A DNA stretch of 64,000 nt, taken from Azospirillum baldaniorum (GTDB lineage Bacteria > Pseudomonadota > Alphaproteobacteria > Azospirillales > Azospirillaceae). Numbering within the stretch: position 1 is the first letter of the stretch; every line of letters begins with the position of its first letter. Position numbers and translations under genes: made by a program. Shown piece by piece: positions 7,213-16,875 of the stretch. Location: contig NZ_CP022254.1 in NCBI RefSeq assembly GCF_003119195.2, forward strand, positions 913,501 through 977,500. The letters run 5' to 3'. The notes under the pieces are model-generated. The model did no database searches. It was not told where the DNA came from and worked only from the letters and a program-made list of their open reading frames with translations.

Positions 7213-7660
7213 AGGGCTTGCGGCGGTAGAGCGCCATGGCGCGTTCCAGGATGCCCGGCGACGAATAGTCGCCAAGGAACAGGTCGCCCAGCGCGCGGCG
7301 CATCCGCGCCCGGATGCGGGAGCGGATTGCGTTGCGCAGCGCCTCCTCCTGCATGTGGCAGCGGCGGCAGAGATTCTTCGGGCGGGCCTCCGGGTTGCCG
7401 GAGGGGCGGACCGGGCGCACCACCACCTGCACGTCGCGGGTCTCGGCATACTCCACCACGTCGGGCCAGGCCGCCCGCCGCCCGCGCCCGTCGCGCCAGG
7501 TCTGGTCGGCGGCGTCGTACCAGCGGCCGTCCGGCAGGCAGCGCACGACGGCGCCGCCGGGCCGCCCGCAGCAGCGGCAGCGGTTCTCCCCGCTGGCGCC
7601 CTTGCGGTGGGCCGGATCGAGGTCGGGACGGAGAATCTTTGCGCGGAGCGGTCTGGTCAT
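7211..7660 (-). CDS. Hypothetical protein with CxCC and CxxCH motifs (HNH-like)
   Basis: The product has 149 residues from the ATG at 7660 (AGG upstream). It has NRCRCCGR near residue 30 and NLCRRCHMQEEA near residue 98, a paired-cysteine layout that could bind zinc. The second motif resembles the LCRxCH element of HNH endonucleases, but the catalytic HH/N triad is not obvious. The C-terminal 40 residues are basic and helical. It is divergent from the helicase gene, with 113 bases between them. The role is unknown; nucleic-acid binding is a guess. Confidence 0.5.
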   Translation of the reverse strand: MTRPLRAKILRPDLDPAHRKGASGENRCRCCGRPGGAVVRCLPDGRWYDAADQTWRDGRGRRAAWPDVVEYAETRDVQVVVRPVRPSGNPEARPKNLCRRCHMQEEALRNAIRSRIRARMRRALGDLFLGDYSSPGILERAMALYRRKP

Positions 7661-7773
7661 GGCTTGATGCCTGCCTCGGGGCCGGGACTGCCCCTGCGGG
7701 ACGTGGCTCATGACATGGATGGCCGCGGACCGCCAGTGCGAATTTGTGAAAAGTTCTCCAGAGACCGCGCCCT

Positions 7774-10005
7774 ATGGACATGACCTCTCCCGACGTTCCC
7801 GGCACCGGCGAGCCCGCCGACCCGCATCTGGTGCACGAACTGGCCAGCGCCCACCCCGACGTGGTCACCGCCGCCGCCGCTGGCGTGGCGCGGGTGGCCC
7901 ATGGCGAGGGGCTGGGTCTGGTGCCGCTCGGCCTGCCCCTGCCCAAGGGCAAGCGCGACCTGCTCGTCCCGGCGGAGCGCCGCGAGGCGGTGCTTCTGGA
8001 AATCCAGGGCACGCTCGACCGCGCGCGGCGGCGCAACGCCCTGCTCGCCCAGGGGCGCCGCGCGCTGGAAGGCTGGTCGACCAGCCTTCACCCGGCGGAC
8101 GACCGCACGCGGGTCCGGGCGGTGCGCAGCGACGACCTGCCCTGGCCCGGCCTGCCCGCCCCGGTGCGGCTCCAGGTCTCGCGCGTGCTCGACGCCATGG
8201 AACTCGCCGAGTTGAGCGACGACGATCTGGCCCTGCGGCTGGAGGGCGACCCGGCGCTGACCACCGCGCTGGAGGACGCGCTGTCGCGCGCCGCCGCCCG
8301 GCTGCACCGCTACGCCGGGGAGGCGGAGGGGGCAGACGATGCCTGGACCTTCGCGTCTTTGGCCGACCGGCTGTCCCGCGCCGCCCGCAACCGCCATGGG
8401 GTGGACGAGCTGCTGGAGCGCTGGGACCGCGAGTTCGCCGTGTGGCGGCGCGAGCGGGCGGAGGCACGCGGCCGCGCCTATGTCGACCGGCATTTCGACC
8501 TTGCCCGCTTCGAGAAGCTGTTCCCGGTGGCCCGTGGGCTGGGGCGGCGGCTGGTCCTGGTGATCGGCCCGACCAACTCCGGCAAGACCCACCACGCCAT
8601 CGAAGCGCTGAAGGGCGCCTGGGACGGCATCTATCTGGCTCCGCTGCGCCTGCTGGCGCTGGAGGTGATGGAGCGGCTGAACGCCGAAAGCACCCCCGCC
8701 TCCCTGCTGACCGGCGAGGAGGCGATTGCGACGCCCGGCGCCCGCCACACCGCCTCGACCATCGAGGTGATGGACCCCGACCGCCCAGTGGAGGTTGCGG
8801 TGATCGACGAAATCCAGATGCTGGCCGATCCCGACCGCGGTTGGGCCTGGACGGCGGCGCTGATGGGCGCCCCGGCGGAGACCGTCTACATCCTGGGCGC
8901 CCCGGAGGCCCGCCCGCTGGTCGAGCGGGTGGCGGCCCATCTCGGCGAGCGGTTGGAGGTGATCGAGCTGGAGCGCAAGGTGCCGCTGACCCTGATCGAC
9001 CGTCGCCTGAACTGGGAGGAGGTTGAGCCCGGCGACGCGCTGATCGCCTTCTCCCGGCGAGAGATCCACACGGTGCGCGACACGCTGCGCGCCAAGGGCC
9101 TGTCGGTCGCCGCGGTCTACGGCGCGCTGGCCCCGGAGGTGCGGCGGCGGGAGGCGGCGCGCTTCCTGTCCGGCGAGGCCGACGTGGTGGTGGCGACCGA
9201 CGCCATTGGCATGGGGCTGAACCTGCCCTGCCGCCGTGTGCTGTTCACCGCGCTGGAGAAGTTCGACGGGACCAGCGTCCGCCCGCTGAGCGCGACGGAG
9301 GTCAAGCAGATCGCCGGCCGCGCCGGGCGCTTCGGCAAGTTCGAGTCGGGGGAGTTCGGCGTGGTTGGGCGGGGCACGCCGCAGGCCCTGCGCACCCTGC
9401 TGGAGAAGGCGGACGGGCGGCTGCGCGCCGACGCCCCGCTGACCGTGCGGCCGACCCGCGCCATGCTGGCCCGTCTGGCCGAGCACATCGGGACGGAGGA
9501 GACGGTCCTGCTGCTCGACTGCGTCGCCGACGCCCGCACGGCGGGGTCGCCCTACCGGGTGGGCGACCTGTCGGGAATGCGGCGGCTGGCACTGATGCTG
9601 GACGAGCGGCGGCTGACCCTGCCCGCCAAGCTGGACCTGCTGCTGATCCCCGCCGACCTGGAGGACGAGGCGGAGGCCCGCATCCTCGCCGCCATCCTCG
9701 GCGCGGTCGAGGCGGGGGAGCCGTCGCCGCTCGGGCGCTTCGTCCCGGCGCGGCTCGACGGGCTGGACGGGGCGGCGCTGGAAGGGCTGTCGCGGGCCTG
9801 CGATCTTTATTACTGGGCGGCGCGCAAGTTCCCGACCCTGTTCCCGGAACGGGAGGCGGTGCGCAACCGCCGCGGCGAGATCAGCCGGCGGCTGGCCGAC
9901 CTGCTCGCCACGCGCGGGGCGCGGTCCGCCGGACAGCGGCGCGAGCCGCCGCCCAAGGCCGGTTTCCGCGGCGCCCCGCGCAAGCGCTTCGGACCGCGGC
10001 GGTAG
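7774..10005 (+). CDS. SUV3-like ATP-dependent RNA helicase
   Basis: The product has 743 residues. Walker A is GPTNSGKTHH (265-274) and motif II is DEIQ (345-348), as in the mitochondrial degradosome helicase SUV3/SUPV3L1. Motifs V and VI appear as ATDAIGMGLNLPCRRV and QIAGRAGRFG. After the helicase core come the SUV3-type C-terminal helical domain (VGDLSGMRRLALMLDE, then PADLEDEAEARILAAIL) and a basic Gly/Arg-rich tail. The first ~250 residues are a helical region usual in alphaproteobacterial members. It should unwind double-stranded RNA or RNA-DNA hybrids, probably in RNA turnover. No exonuclease partner lies beside it. The ribosome site is weak; the ATG at 7780 is an alternative start. Confidence 0.88.
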   Translation: MDMTSPDVPGTGEPADPHLVHELASAHPDVVTAAAAGVARVAHGEGLGLVPLGLPLPKGKRDLLVPAERREAVLLEIQGTLDRARRRNALLAQGRRALEGWSTSLHPADDRTRVRAVRSDDLPWPGLPAPVRLQVSRVLDAMELAELSDDDLALRLEGDPALTTALEDALSRAAARLHRYAGEAEGADDAWTFASLADRLSRAARNRHGVDELLERWDREFAVWRRERAEARGRAYVDRHFDLARFEKLFPVARGLGRRLVLVIGPTNSGKTHHAIEALKGAWDGIYLAPLRLLALEVMERLNAESTPASLLTGEEAIATPGARHTASTIEVMDPDRPVEVAVIDEIQMLADPDRGWAWTAALMGAPAETVYILGAPEARPLVERVAAHLGERLEVIELERKVPLTLIDRRLNWEEVEPGDALIAFSRREIHTVRDTLRAKGLSVAAVYGALAPEVRRREAARFLSGEADVVVATDAIGMGLNLPCRRVLFTALEKFDGTSVRPLSATEVKQIAGRAGRFGKFESGEFGVVGRGTPQALRTLLEKADGRLRADAPLTVRPTRAMLARLAEHIGTEETVLLLDCVADARTAGSPYRVGDLSGMRRLALMLDERRLTLPAKLDLLLIPADLEDEAEARILAAILGAVEAGEPSPLGRFVPARLDGLDGAALEGLSRACDLYYWAARKFPTLFPEREAVRNRRGEISRRLADLLATRGARSAGQRREPPPKAGFRGAPRKRFGPRR

Positions 10006-10025
10006 GGCGGCGGTAGAGCGGGACC

Positions 10026-11675
10026 TTACATCCCGCCCGGATAGTTCGGCCCGCCGCCGCCCTCCGGGACGACCCAGTTGATGTTCTGGGTGGGGTCCTT
10101 GATGTCGCAGGTCTTGCAGTGCACGCAGTTCTGCGCGTTGATCTGCAGCCGCGGGTCGCTGCCGTCCGCCGCCCGCACGATCTCGTACACGCCCGCCGGG
10201 CAGTAGCGCGTCTCCGGCGCGTCGTAGAGCGCCAGATTGACCGCGATCGGCACCGCCGCGTCCTTCAGCGTCAGGTGCGCCGGCTGGTCCTCCTCGTGGT
10301 TGGTGTTCGACAGGTACACCGATGACAGCCGGTCGAACGACACCACGCCGTCCGGCTTGGGATAGGCGATCTTCGGCATCTCCGACGCCTTCTTCAGCGT
10401 CTCGTGGTCGCCGTGCCGGTGGTGCAGCGTCCACGGCGACTTGCCCTTGGTCGCCGTCTCGTAGGCCGCGTTGGCCAGACCCGCCCACAGGCCCTTCTGG
10501 AAGCCGGGGCGGATGTTGCGCACAGCAAACAGCTCCGCCCACACCCAGGACGCCTTCAGCTTCTCCGGGTAGGCCACCGCCTCGCGCGCCGGCGCCTCGG
10601 CCGACAGCAGTTCATGCACCGCCTCGGCCGCCAGCATGCCCGACTTCATGGCGGTGTGGTTGCCCTTGATCTTGGGCACGTTCAGGAAGCCCGCCGCGTC
10701 GCCGACGATCACCCCGCCGGGGAAGGTCAGCTTGGGGATCGACTGGAACCCGCCCTCCGACAGCGCCCGCGCGCCGTAGGCGATGCGCCGCCCGCCCTCG
10801 AAGGTCGGGCGGATCGCCGGGTGGGACTTGTAGCGCTGGAACTCCTCGAAGGGCGACAGGTGCGGGTTCTCGTAGTCGAGCCCGACCACGAAGCCGACCG
10901 ACACCAGATTGCCCTCCATGTGGTAGAGCCAGGAGCCGCCGTAGGTCTTGGGGTCCATCGGCCAGCCGATGGTGTGGACGATCAGGCCGGGCTGGGATTT
11001 CTCCGGCGCAACCTCCCACAGCTCCTTGATGCCGATGCCGTAGGTCTGGGGATCGGCGTCGCGGCGCAGGTCGAAGCGCTCGAACAGCGTCTTGGTCAGC
11101 GAGCCGCGGCAGCCCTCGGCGAAGATGGTCTGCTTGGCGTGCAGCTCCATGCCCGGCGTGTAGTTGGCGGTCTTCTCGCCGTCCTTGCCGATGCCCATGT
11201 CGCCGGTGGCCACACCCTTGACGGCGCCCGTGTCGTCGTAGAGCACCTCCGCCGCGGCGAAGCCGGGGTAGATCTCCACACCCAGCTCCTCGGCCTGCCC
11301 GGCCATCCAGCGGGCGAGGTTGCCGAGGCTGATGATGTAGTTGCCGTGATTGTGCATCTGCGGCGGGGCGAAGGGCGACTTCAGCGCCTTGGTCTCGGTG
11401 AGGAAGAGGAAGCGGTCCTCGCGGGCCGGGGTGGTGAGCGGCGCGCCCTTCTCCTTCCAGTCGGGGATCAGCTCGTCGAGCGCGTGCGGCTCGAACACCG
11501 CGCCGGAGAGCAGGTGGGCGCCGACCTCCGAGCCCTTCTCGACGACGCAGACCGACAATTCCTGTCCGGCCTCATTGGCGAGCTGTTTCAGGCGGATGGC
11601 CGCGCTCAGGCCCGACGGGCCGGCTCCGACGACAAGGACGTCGTACTCCATCACCTCGCGCGGATCGCGATCCAT
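10026..11675 (-). CDS. Electron transfer flavoprotein-ubiquinone oxidoreductase
   Basis: The protein has 549 residues from the ATG at 11675, the usual length, with GGGAGG upstream. Earlier in-frame starts add an unconserved tail. It passes electrons from reduced ETF (fed by acyl-CoA and dimethylglycine dehydrogenases) to membrane ubiquinone. Visible features are the FAD-binding [20 protein letters not shown] at the N-terminus, [22 protein letters not shown] in the middle, and a C-terminal ferredoxin-like domain with Cys492, Cys517, Cys520 and Cys523 for a [4Fe-4S] cluster. It is convergent with the helicase gene (20 bases apart) and divergent from the uracil-DNA glycosylase. It could serve the acyl-CoA dehydrogenase at 33397-34560. 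Confidence 0.95.
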   Translation of the reverse strand: MDRDPREVMEYDVLVVGAGPSGLSAAIRLKQLANEAGQELSVCVVEKGSEVGAHLLSGAVFEPHALDELIPDWKEKGAPLTTPAREDRFLFLTETKALKSPFAPPQMHNHGNYIISLGNLARWMAGQAEELGVEIYPGFAAAEVLYDDTGAVKGVATGDMGIGKDGEKTANYTPGMELHAKQTIFAEGCRGSLTKTLFERFDLRRDADPQTYGIGIKELWEVAPEKSQPGLIVHTIGWPMDPKTYGGSWLYHMEGNLVSVGFVVGLDYENPHLSPFEEFQRYKSHPAIRPTFEGGRRIAYGARALSEGGFQSIPKLTFPGGVIVGDAAGFLNVPKIKGNHTAMKSGMLAAEAVHELLSAEAPAREAVAYPEKLKASWVWAELFAVRNIRPGFQKGLWAGLANAAYETATKGKSPWTLHHRHGDHETLKKASEMPKIAYPKPDGVVSFDRLSSVYLSNTNHEEDQPAHLTLKDAAVPIAVNLALYDAPETRYCPAGVYEIVRAADGSDPRLQINAQNCVHCKTCDIKDPTQNINWVVPEGGGGPNYPGGM

Positions 11676-11820
11676 GGTCCCCATGCCTCCCGGTTGATTG
11701 AAGCGCCGGGGCCATTTCCGCAGGGTCCGGCGGCTTTCGGAACGGCGTATGCCTTTCGCACCCGCCAAAAAGGATATCTAAGCCCATGTAAGACCACAGG
11801 AGCCGTGGTAAGGTCAAACG

Positions 11821-12702
11821 ATGATTGACCAATCCGACATCCTCGCCGCCCTGCGCTGGCACGTCGACATCGGGTGCGACGAAGTGATCGGGGACGAGCC
11901 TTTGGACTGGGCGACGCTGGCCGCCCGGCCGGCGGTGGCGCGTGCGCCGGCCGGCGCGTCGACGCTGCCGCCCGCCGCGGCGCGCCCCGCCCCGGCGACG
12001 ACGCCGCGGCCGGTATTCGGGGGGCCGGCGTTCGGTGGTCCCTCCGGCGCGTCGATGTTCGGTGCGCCCGTCACGGCGGACCTGCCGCTGGGCGCCAGCG
12101 AGGCCGGGGCGAGCGCCCGCGCCCGCGCCGCCGAGGCGCGCAGCCTGGAGGAGCTGGAGGCGGCGCTGCGCGCCTTCGACGGTTGCCCGCTGAAGGCGAC
12201 GGCGATGAACACGGTCTTCGCCGACGGCAACCCCGCCGCGGACATCATGCTGATCGGCGAGGCGCCGGGCGAGGACGAGGACCGGCAGGGCAAGCCCTTC
12301 GTCGGGGTCAGCGGCAAGCTGCTCGACCGCATGCTGGCCCAGGTCGGCCTCGACCGCGGCGCGGTCTACATCAGCAACATCCTGCCCTGGCGTCCGCCCG
12401 GCAACCGGTCGCCGACCCAGGCGGAGATCGCCGCCTGCCTGCCCTTCCTGGAACGGCACGTCGAGCTGATCAAGCCGAAGGTTCTCGTGCCGCTGGGCGG
12501 CACCTCCGCCAAGACCTTGCTCAACCGGGCGGAGGGCATCACCCGCCTGCGCGGCCGCTGGTTCGACTACGCCTCCCCCGGCCTGTCCGGCCCGGTGCCG
12601 GTCCTGCCGATGCTTCACCCGGCCTATCTGCTGCGCAACCCCATCGCCAAGCGCGAGGCGTGGCGCGACCTGCTGACCCTGCGCCAGCGCTTTCCGGGCT
12701 GA
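11821..12702 (+). CDS. Uracil-DNA glycosylase, family 4-like, two Fe-S ligands missing
   Basis: The product has 293 residues. The glycosylase domain starts near residue 110, after an Ala/Pro-rich linker. Motif A is GEAPGEDED (146-154) and motif B is HPAYLL (266-271), as in family 4 enzymes that remove uracil from DNA. Two of the four cysteines that hold the [4Fe-4S] cluster in classical family 4 are replaced: the CxxC site reads FDGC (Phe119, Cys122) and the KCRPPGNR site reads PWRPPGNR (Trp190). Cys122 and Cys206 remain. I recall similar W-variants as common in alphaproteobacteria, so this may be an Fe-S-free subgroup rather than damage. TAAGG precedes the ATG. Confidence 0.88.
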   Translation: MIDQSDILAALRWHVDIGCDEVIGDEPLDWATLAARPAVARAPAGASTLPPAAARPAPATTPRPVFGGPAFGGPSGASMFGAPVTADLPLGASEAGASARARAAEARSLEELEAALRAFDGCPLKATAMNTVFADGNPAADIMLIGEAPGEDEDRQGKPFVGVSGKLLDRMLAQVGLDRGAVYISNILPWRPPGNRSPTQAEIAACLPFLERHVELIKPKVLVPLGGTSAKTLLNRAEGITRLRGRWFDYASPGLSGPVPVLPMLHPAYLLRNPIAKREAWRDLLTLRQRFPG

Positions 12703-12723
12703 GCCACCGCAATCGTCGTTTTT

Positions 12724-12822
12724 CCCCCACCCTAACCCTCCCCCGCTGCGCAGGGGAGGGGACTGCCGCCACTCTGCGTAAGGCACCCTCCCCTGCGCAG
12801 CGGGGAAGGGCCGGGGTGGGGG
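12724..12822. repeat. REP-like long inverted repeat
   Basis: Two ~37-base arms (12724-12760 and 12786-12822) are complementary with only a few mismatches around a 25-base centre. Each holds a CCCTCCCC(T)GCGCAGCGGGG-type core. It starts 21 bases after the glycosylase stop. It is probably a dispersed intergenic palindrome that can act as a terminator or mRNA-stabilising hairpin. A degenerate relative of the same C-rich type lies at 21379-21425. Confidence 0.6.
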
Positions 12823-13161
12823 CAAACACCACAGCGATGGTTAACGCCACGCATTTCCTAAAATGTCCCGCTTATTGCGCTTATTCTTGCGCGGTCATTC
12901 GAACATTCGACATCCATAGACAATCCAAACATTACTCAAGTACTTCGAAAGATCGGAGTGGTTTACCAAGTCGCCGCTATGCCGTTGCGCCAAACGGCAC
13001 AGAAAGACCCATGACCTTGCGCCAAAAGGGTCTTCCCACTGGGCTAGGGCCATTTTTCCGCCTCCACTAAGTCGCTGAAAACCCTTGCGAACAGACAACC
13101 TTGACCGCTGTTGGGGAATCATCTTCTTGCGATTTCCGTCCACTGCGGTTATTCGAATATC
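12823..13161. other. AT-richer non-coding region before the transglycosylase
   Basis: About 340 bases hold no convincing gene and are clearly less GC-rich than the surroundings. It contains two small hairpins (CCGTT...AACGG near 12983-12998 and AAGACCC...GGGTCTT at 13004-13034), a repeated TTGCGCCAAA, and ATTCGAA motifs near 12898 and 13150. This is probably a promoter and leader region. A small RNA is possible but unsupported. Confidence 0.4.
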
Positions 13162-15180
13162 ATGTTCCGGATATTGTGCAGCGCAGCAAACACCGTCTCG
13201 CTGCGGCGGAAGGTCCTGGGAATGGCGGGGGTGGCGCTGGCGCTGTGCGCGGCACCCGACCCGACGGGCGGCTATCGCCCGGCCCAGGCCGGCCTTGTGA
13301 TCCACGCGCCGGATGGACGCCCCGTCGTCCCGCCGGGATTCGATCGTGCCGAGCAGAACCTGCTTCTGGCGACGGACGCCGACGCGCGCGCCGTCCAGCT
13401 GACGGAAGAGGACGCCCGCCACTACCGGCGCATCTTCGCGCTCCAGGACCGGGGCGAATGGGAAGGCGCCGACTGGGAAATCCGCCTGCTGCAGGACCGC
13501 CGCCTGATGGGCCATGTGCTGCGCCAGCGCTATCTGCACCCCGACCGCAAGGCCAGCTACGACGAGTTGGCCAACTGGCTCCACCGCTACGGCGACCTGC
13601 CGGGGGCCGAGCGCATCCACGCCCTGGCCCAGCGCCGCGCCCCCGCCGGCCAGCAGCGCGCCCTGAAGCCGCCGCGCGGCAGCGACGGGGAGCGGCTGAC
13701 CGGATCGCTGGAGCGGCTGGGCGGCCTGCGCCCCGAACCGCTGCCGGAGACCGTCTCCGACGAGGACCAGTCCGACCCGGACAAGAGCGCCGAGGCGGCC
13801 GAGGACAAGGCCAAGCTCACCGTCGCCCCGCGCAGCCGCACCGCCAGCCGCACCAACCACACCACCCCGTCCCGCGTGACCGACTTGCTGCGTGCCGGCA
13901 AGCCGGGGGCGGCGCTCGCCCTGCTCAACCAGGACGACTTCGGGCGCAGCCTCGATTCGGTGCAGTATGACCAAGCGCGGGCGCGGATCGCCGCCTCGCT
14001 CTATTATTCCGGCGACGTGACGCAGGCGCTGTCGCTGGCCTCGGCCAGCGCCGCCCGCTCCGGCCCGGCGGTGACCGAGGCGCATTGGATCGCCGGCCTT
14101 GCCGCCTGGCGGCTGAAGCAGTACGACCGCGCCGCCCGCCACTTCACCAATCTGGCCGAGGCTGGACCGCGATCGCCCTGGCTGGCCTCCGCCGCCGATT
14201 TCTGGGCCGCCCGCGCCCACGCCCGCCGGGGCCGCGAGGAGCAGGCCCGCACCCATCTGGCCGCCGCGGCGCGCTACCCGCACACCTTCTATGGGCTTCT
14301 CGCCCACCGCAAGCTGGGCGGCTCGGGCGACCTGAACTGGCGCACGCCGGAGCTGACCGGGGACCATCTGAAGGCGCTGTCCGCCCTGCCCGGTGGCACC
14401 CGCGCCATCGCCCTGATCCAGGCCGGCCAGCGCGAGGCTGCCGAGCTGGAACTGCGCCGCATCCACCCGCGCGGCGACGCGCTGGCCGAGCAGGCGCTGG
14501 TGGCGCTGGCCGACCGCGCCGGGCTGCCGGGGCTGGCGCTCCAGGTCGGCAACGCGGTGGCCGGTCCGGACGGCGCGCCCTACACGGCGGCCCTCTACCC
14601 GGTGCCGCACTGGAAGCCGCGCGACGGCTTCGCCGTGGACCGCGCGCTGGTCTTCGCGGTGATGCGGCAGGAATCGCGCTTCGACCCGAAGCTGGTCAGC
14701 TCCGCCGGGGCCACCGGCCTGATGCAGATCATGCCGGCCACCGCCCAGCATGTGCAGGAGCGCAACGCCGACATCGGCGAGGCCGACGCCGGCCGCACGG
14801 GCCTGTTCGACCCCTCCACCAACATGGAGCTTGGGCAGCGCTACATGGCGGAGCTTCTGAACAGCCAGGACATCGGCAACAACCTGTTCCTGCTGGCCGC
14901 CGCCTACAACGCCGGCCCCGGCACGCTGGCGCGCTGGCGCCGCGATCTGTCGGACATCGGTGACGACCCGCTGCTCTTCATCGAGAGCCTGCCCTACGCC
15001 GAGACGCGGAACTACGTCGAGAAGGTCGTCGCCAACTTCTGGATCTACCGGCTGCGGCTGGGGCAGGAAATCGAATCGCTGGACGCCGTTGCGGCGGGCG
15101 GCTGGCCGGTCTATATGCCGGTGGATGTCTTCCCGGCGGCCCGGTCCACCCAGGTCGCGCAACACGGCGAAGCCCCCTGA
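13162..15180 (+). CDS. Soluble lytic murein transglycosylase (Slt70-like)
   Basis: The product has 672 residues. The ATG at 13162 opens a signal peptide (basic SLRRK, then a GMAGVALALCAAP core). An in-frame ATG at 13222 has the better ribosome site (GGAAGG) but would drop the basic region, so the start is uncertain. Residues ~90-480 form the alpha-superhelical U-shaped part with TPR-like repeats. The C-terminal SLT domain has the catalytic Glu504 in MRQESRFDP, then SSAGATGLMQIMPATA and AAYNAGPGTLARW. It cleaves peptidoglycan glycan strands in the periplasm to give 1,6-anhydro products. It is followed closely by moaB (13 bases). Confidence 0.9.
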   Translation: MFRILCSAANTVSLRRKVLGMAGVALALCAAPDPTGGYRPAQAGLVIHAPDGRPVVPPGFDRAEQNLLLATDADARAVQLTEEDARHYRRIFALQDRGEWEGADWEIRLLQDRRLMGHVLRQRYLHPDRKASYDELANWLHRYGDLPGAERIHALAQRRAPAGQQRALKPPRGSDGERLTGSLERLGGLRPEPLPETVSDEDQSDPDKSAEAAEDKAKLTVAPRSRTASRTNHTTPSRVTDLLRAGKPGAALALLNQDDFGRSLDSVQYDQARARIAASLYYSGDVTQALSLASASAARSGPAVTEAHWIAGLAAWRLKQYDRAARHFTNLAEAGPRSPWLASAADFWAARAHARRGREEQARTHLAAAARYPHTFYGLLAHRKLGGSGDLNWRTPELTGDHLKALSALPGGTRAIALIQAGQREAAELELRRIHPRGDALAEQALVALADRAGLPGLALQVGNAVAGPDGAPYTAALYPVPHWKPRDGFAVDRALVFAVMRQESRFDPKLVSSAGATGLMQIMPATAQHVQERNADIGEADAGRTGLFDPSTNMELGQRYMAELLNSQDIGNNLFLLAAAYNAGPGTLARWRRDLSDIGDDPLLFIESLPYAETRNYVEKVVANFWIYRLRLGQEIESLDAVAAGGWPVYMPVDVFPAARSTQVAQHGEAP

Positions 15181-15193
15181 CCGAAGCCCCGCC

Positions 15194-15730
15194 ATGCCGA
15201 AGATCGACGAATCGCGCCCGTTCCTGCCCGTCAACATCGCGGTCATGACCGTGTCCGACACGCGCACGCCCGCCGACGACCGCTCGGGCGACGCGCTGGC
15301 GGAGCGGCTGGCCGGCGCCGGCCACCGGCTGGGCGCCCGCGCCATCGTGAAGGACGACGTCGCCGCCATCCGCGCCCAGGTCCAGGCCTGGATCGCCGAT
15401 CCGGAGATCGACGTGGTGCTGACCACCGGCGGCACCGGCGTGACCGGCCGCGACGTGACGCCGGAGGCGGTGGAGGCCCTGTTCGACAAGGCGATCCCCG
15501 GCTTCGGGGAGCTGTTCCGTCAGCTCAGCTACGCCAAGGTCGGCACCTCGACGATCCAGAGCCGGGCGACCGGCGGCGTCGCCAACGGCACCTACATCTT
15601 CGCCCTGCCGGGTTCGCCCAGCGCCTGCCGCGACGCCTGGGACGACATCCTGGTCTTCCAGCTCGACAACCGGCACCGCCCCTGCAACCTCGTCGAACTG
15701 ATGCCGCGCCTGCGCGAGCATCAGGTGTGA
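15194..15730 (+). CDS. moaB: Molybdenum cofactor biosynthesis protein B
   Basis: The product is a 178-residue member of the MoaB/MogA fold. The N-terminal NIAVMTVSDTRTPADDRSGD and central VLTTGGTGVTGRDVTPEAV segments are diagnostic; the latter is the molybdopterin-binding loop. It adenylylates or otherwise handles molybdopterin in Moco synthesis. This fits the molybdenum-dependent aldehyde oxidoreductase at 21.4-25.3 kb, though the genes are not linked in one operon. Its stop overlaps the GTG of the downstream kinase by four bases, so the two are translationally coupled. Confidence 0.93.
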   Translation: MPKIDESRPFLPVNIAVMTVSDTRTPADDRSGDALAERLAGAGHRLGARAIVKDDVAAIRAQVQAWIADPEIDVVLTTGGTGVTGRDVTPEAVEALFDKAIPGFGELFRQLSYAKVGTSTIQSRATGGVANGTYIFALPGSPSACRDAWDDILVFQLDNRHRPCNLVELMPRLREHQV

Positions 15731-16722
15731 CCGACACAGCCGGCCTGCACGGCGCCCTGACGCGGCTGCCGGCCTTCGCCGGTTTGCCGCAAGGCGCGCT
15801 GGAACCGATGCCGCGCCGCGGCGTGGCGCACGACCATGTGCGGCTGTCGGGAAAGGGCTTGGTCGCCCGCGTCCCGCGCTGGAGCCAGCTCGGGCTCGAC
15901 CCCTTCGCCAATCTGGAACAGCAGGCCACCGCCTTCCGCCGCGCCGCGCCCGGCGGACACACGCCGGAGCTGGCCGCCGTCCTGCCGCCGGGGCCGGAGC
16001 TGCCCATGGGCGCGCTTGTGGTGACGGAAATCGTCGGCCGCCCGCCGCGCCTGCCGGGCGACATGCCGGCCATCGCGCGGGCGCTCGCCGCCCTGCACGC
16101 GCTGCCCCTGCCCCCGGACGGCGAGCGTGCCCCCCTGCCCGCCCCCGCCGACCCGGTGGCGGCGACCCTGGCCCAGGTGGAGCGGCAGGCGGTGTGGTTC
16201 GAGCGCGCCGGGCTGGCGCCGAACGCCCTCGCCCTGCTGGAGCGGGAACTCGACGACGCCCGCGCCTTCCGCTGCGCGGCGCCGGTCCCCATCACGCTGG
16301 TCGGCAGCGACGTCCACCCCGGCAACTTCCTGATCGACGACGCCGGCAAGGCGTGGTTCACCGATCTGGAGAAGGCCCAGTACGGCCACCCGGCCATCGA
16401 CCTCGCCCACGCCAGCCTCTACACCTCCACCATGTGGGAGAGGGAGGTCGCGGCGGTGCTGGCCCCGGACGAGGTCACGGCGTTCCACGAAGCCTGGGAG
16501 GCGGCGGTGCCGCCCGCGCTGGCCGAGGCGGTGCGCTTGTGGCGCCAGCCCTTGCGCCGGCTGACCTGGCTGCGCACCTTGTCCTGGATGGCCCGCTGGC
16601 GGGTGGAAGGGTCGGCCCTGTCGCCGGACATGCCGGACTCGCTGGCGGCCCACATGGACGCCCACGCGGTCGACGTCCTCCGCCCGGAGATCATCGGGCG
16701 GGTCGCCGCCGAATGGCGGTAG
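15727..16722 (+). CDS. APH-fold phosphotransferase
   Basis: The product has 331 residues and starts at GTG 15727, overlapping the moaB stop. The kinase core shows SDVHPGNFLIDD (the HxGDxxxxN-type catalytic loop of aminoglycoside/choline kinases, with Asp preceding HPGN) and FTDLEKAQYGHPAIDLA (metal-binding Asp). The substrate is unknown; sugars, amino-alcohols and small metabolites are typical for the family. Coupling to moaB suggests a housekeeping rather than antibiotic-resistance role. Confidence 0.8.
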   Translation: MTDTAGLHGALTRLPAFAGLPQGALEPMPRRGVAHDHVRLSGKGLVARVPRWSQLGLDPFANLEQQATAFRRAAPGGHTPELAAVLPPGPELPMGALVVTEIVGRPPRLPGDMPAIARALAALHALPLPPDGERAPLPAPADPVAATLAQVERQAVWFERAGLAPNALALLERELDDARAFRCAAPVPITLVGSDVHPGNFLIDDAGKAWFTDLEKAQYGHPAIDLAHASLYTSTMWEREVAAVLAPDEVTAFHEAWEAAVPPALAEAVRLWRQPLRRLTWLRTLSWMARWRVEGSALSPDMPDSLAAHMDAHAVDVLRPEIIGRVAAEWR

Positions 16723-16875
16723 CGCCGGGCGGCATCAAGACCGACCGGCGGTCGAGACATGCGATGGTTCGGGCCGCAGCGCGGTTAACCCTTGCCAGCG
16801 GTTGGTGTTAGACTGAGGAATCGAGTTTCAGGCTTTCCTGATCCGGACTCCGTAAGGCGTGCAGGTGGACGCGGC

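Noticed and set aside
7708..10542. A 944-codon minus-strand frame opposite the helicase
   Set aside because: It covers the helicase and part of ETF-QO on the wrong strand, is Gln/Arg/His-rich and has no domain.
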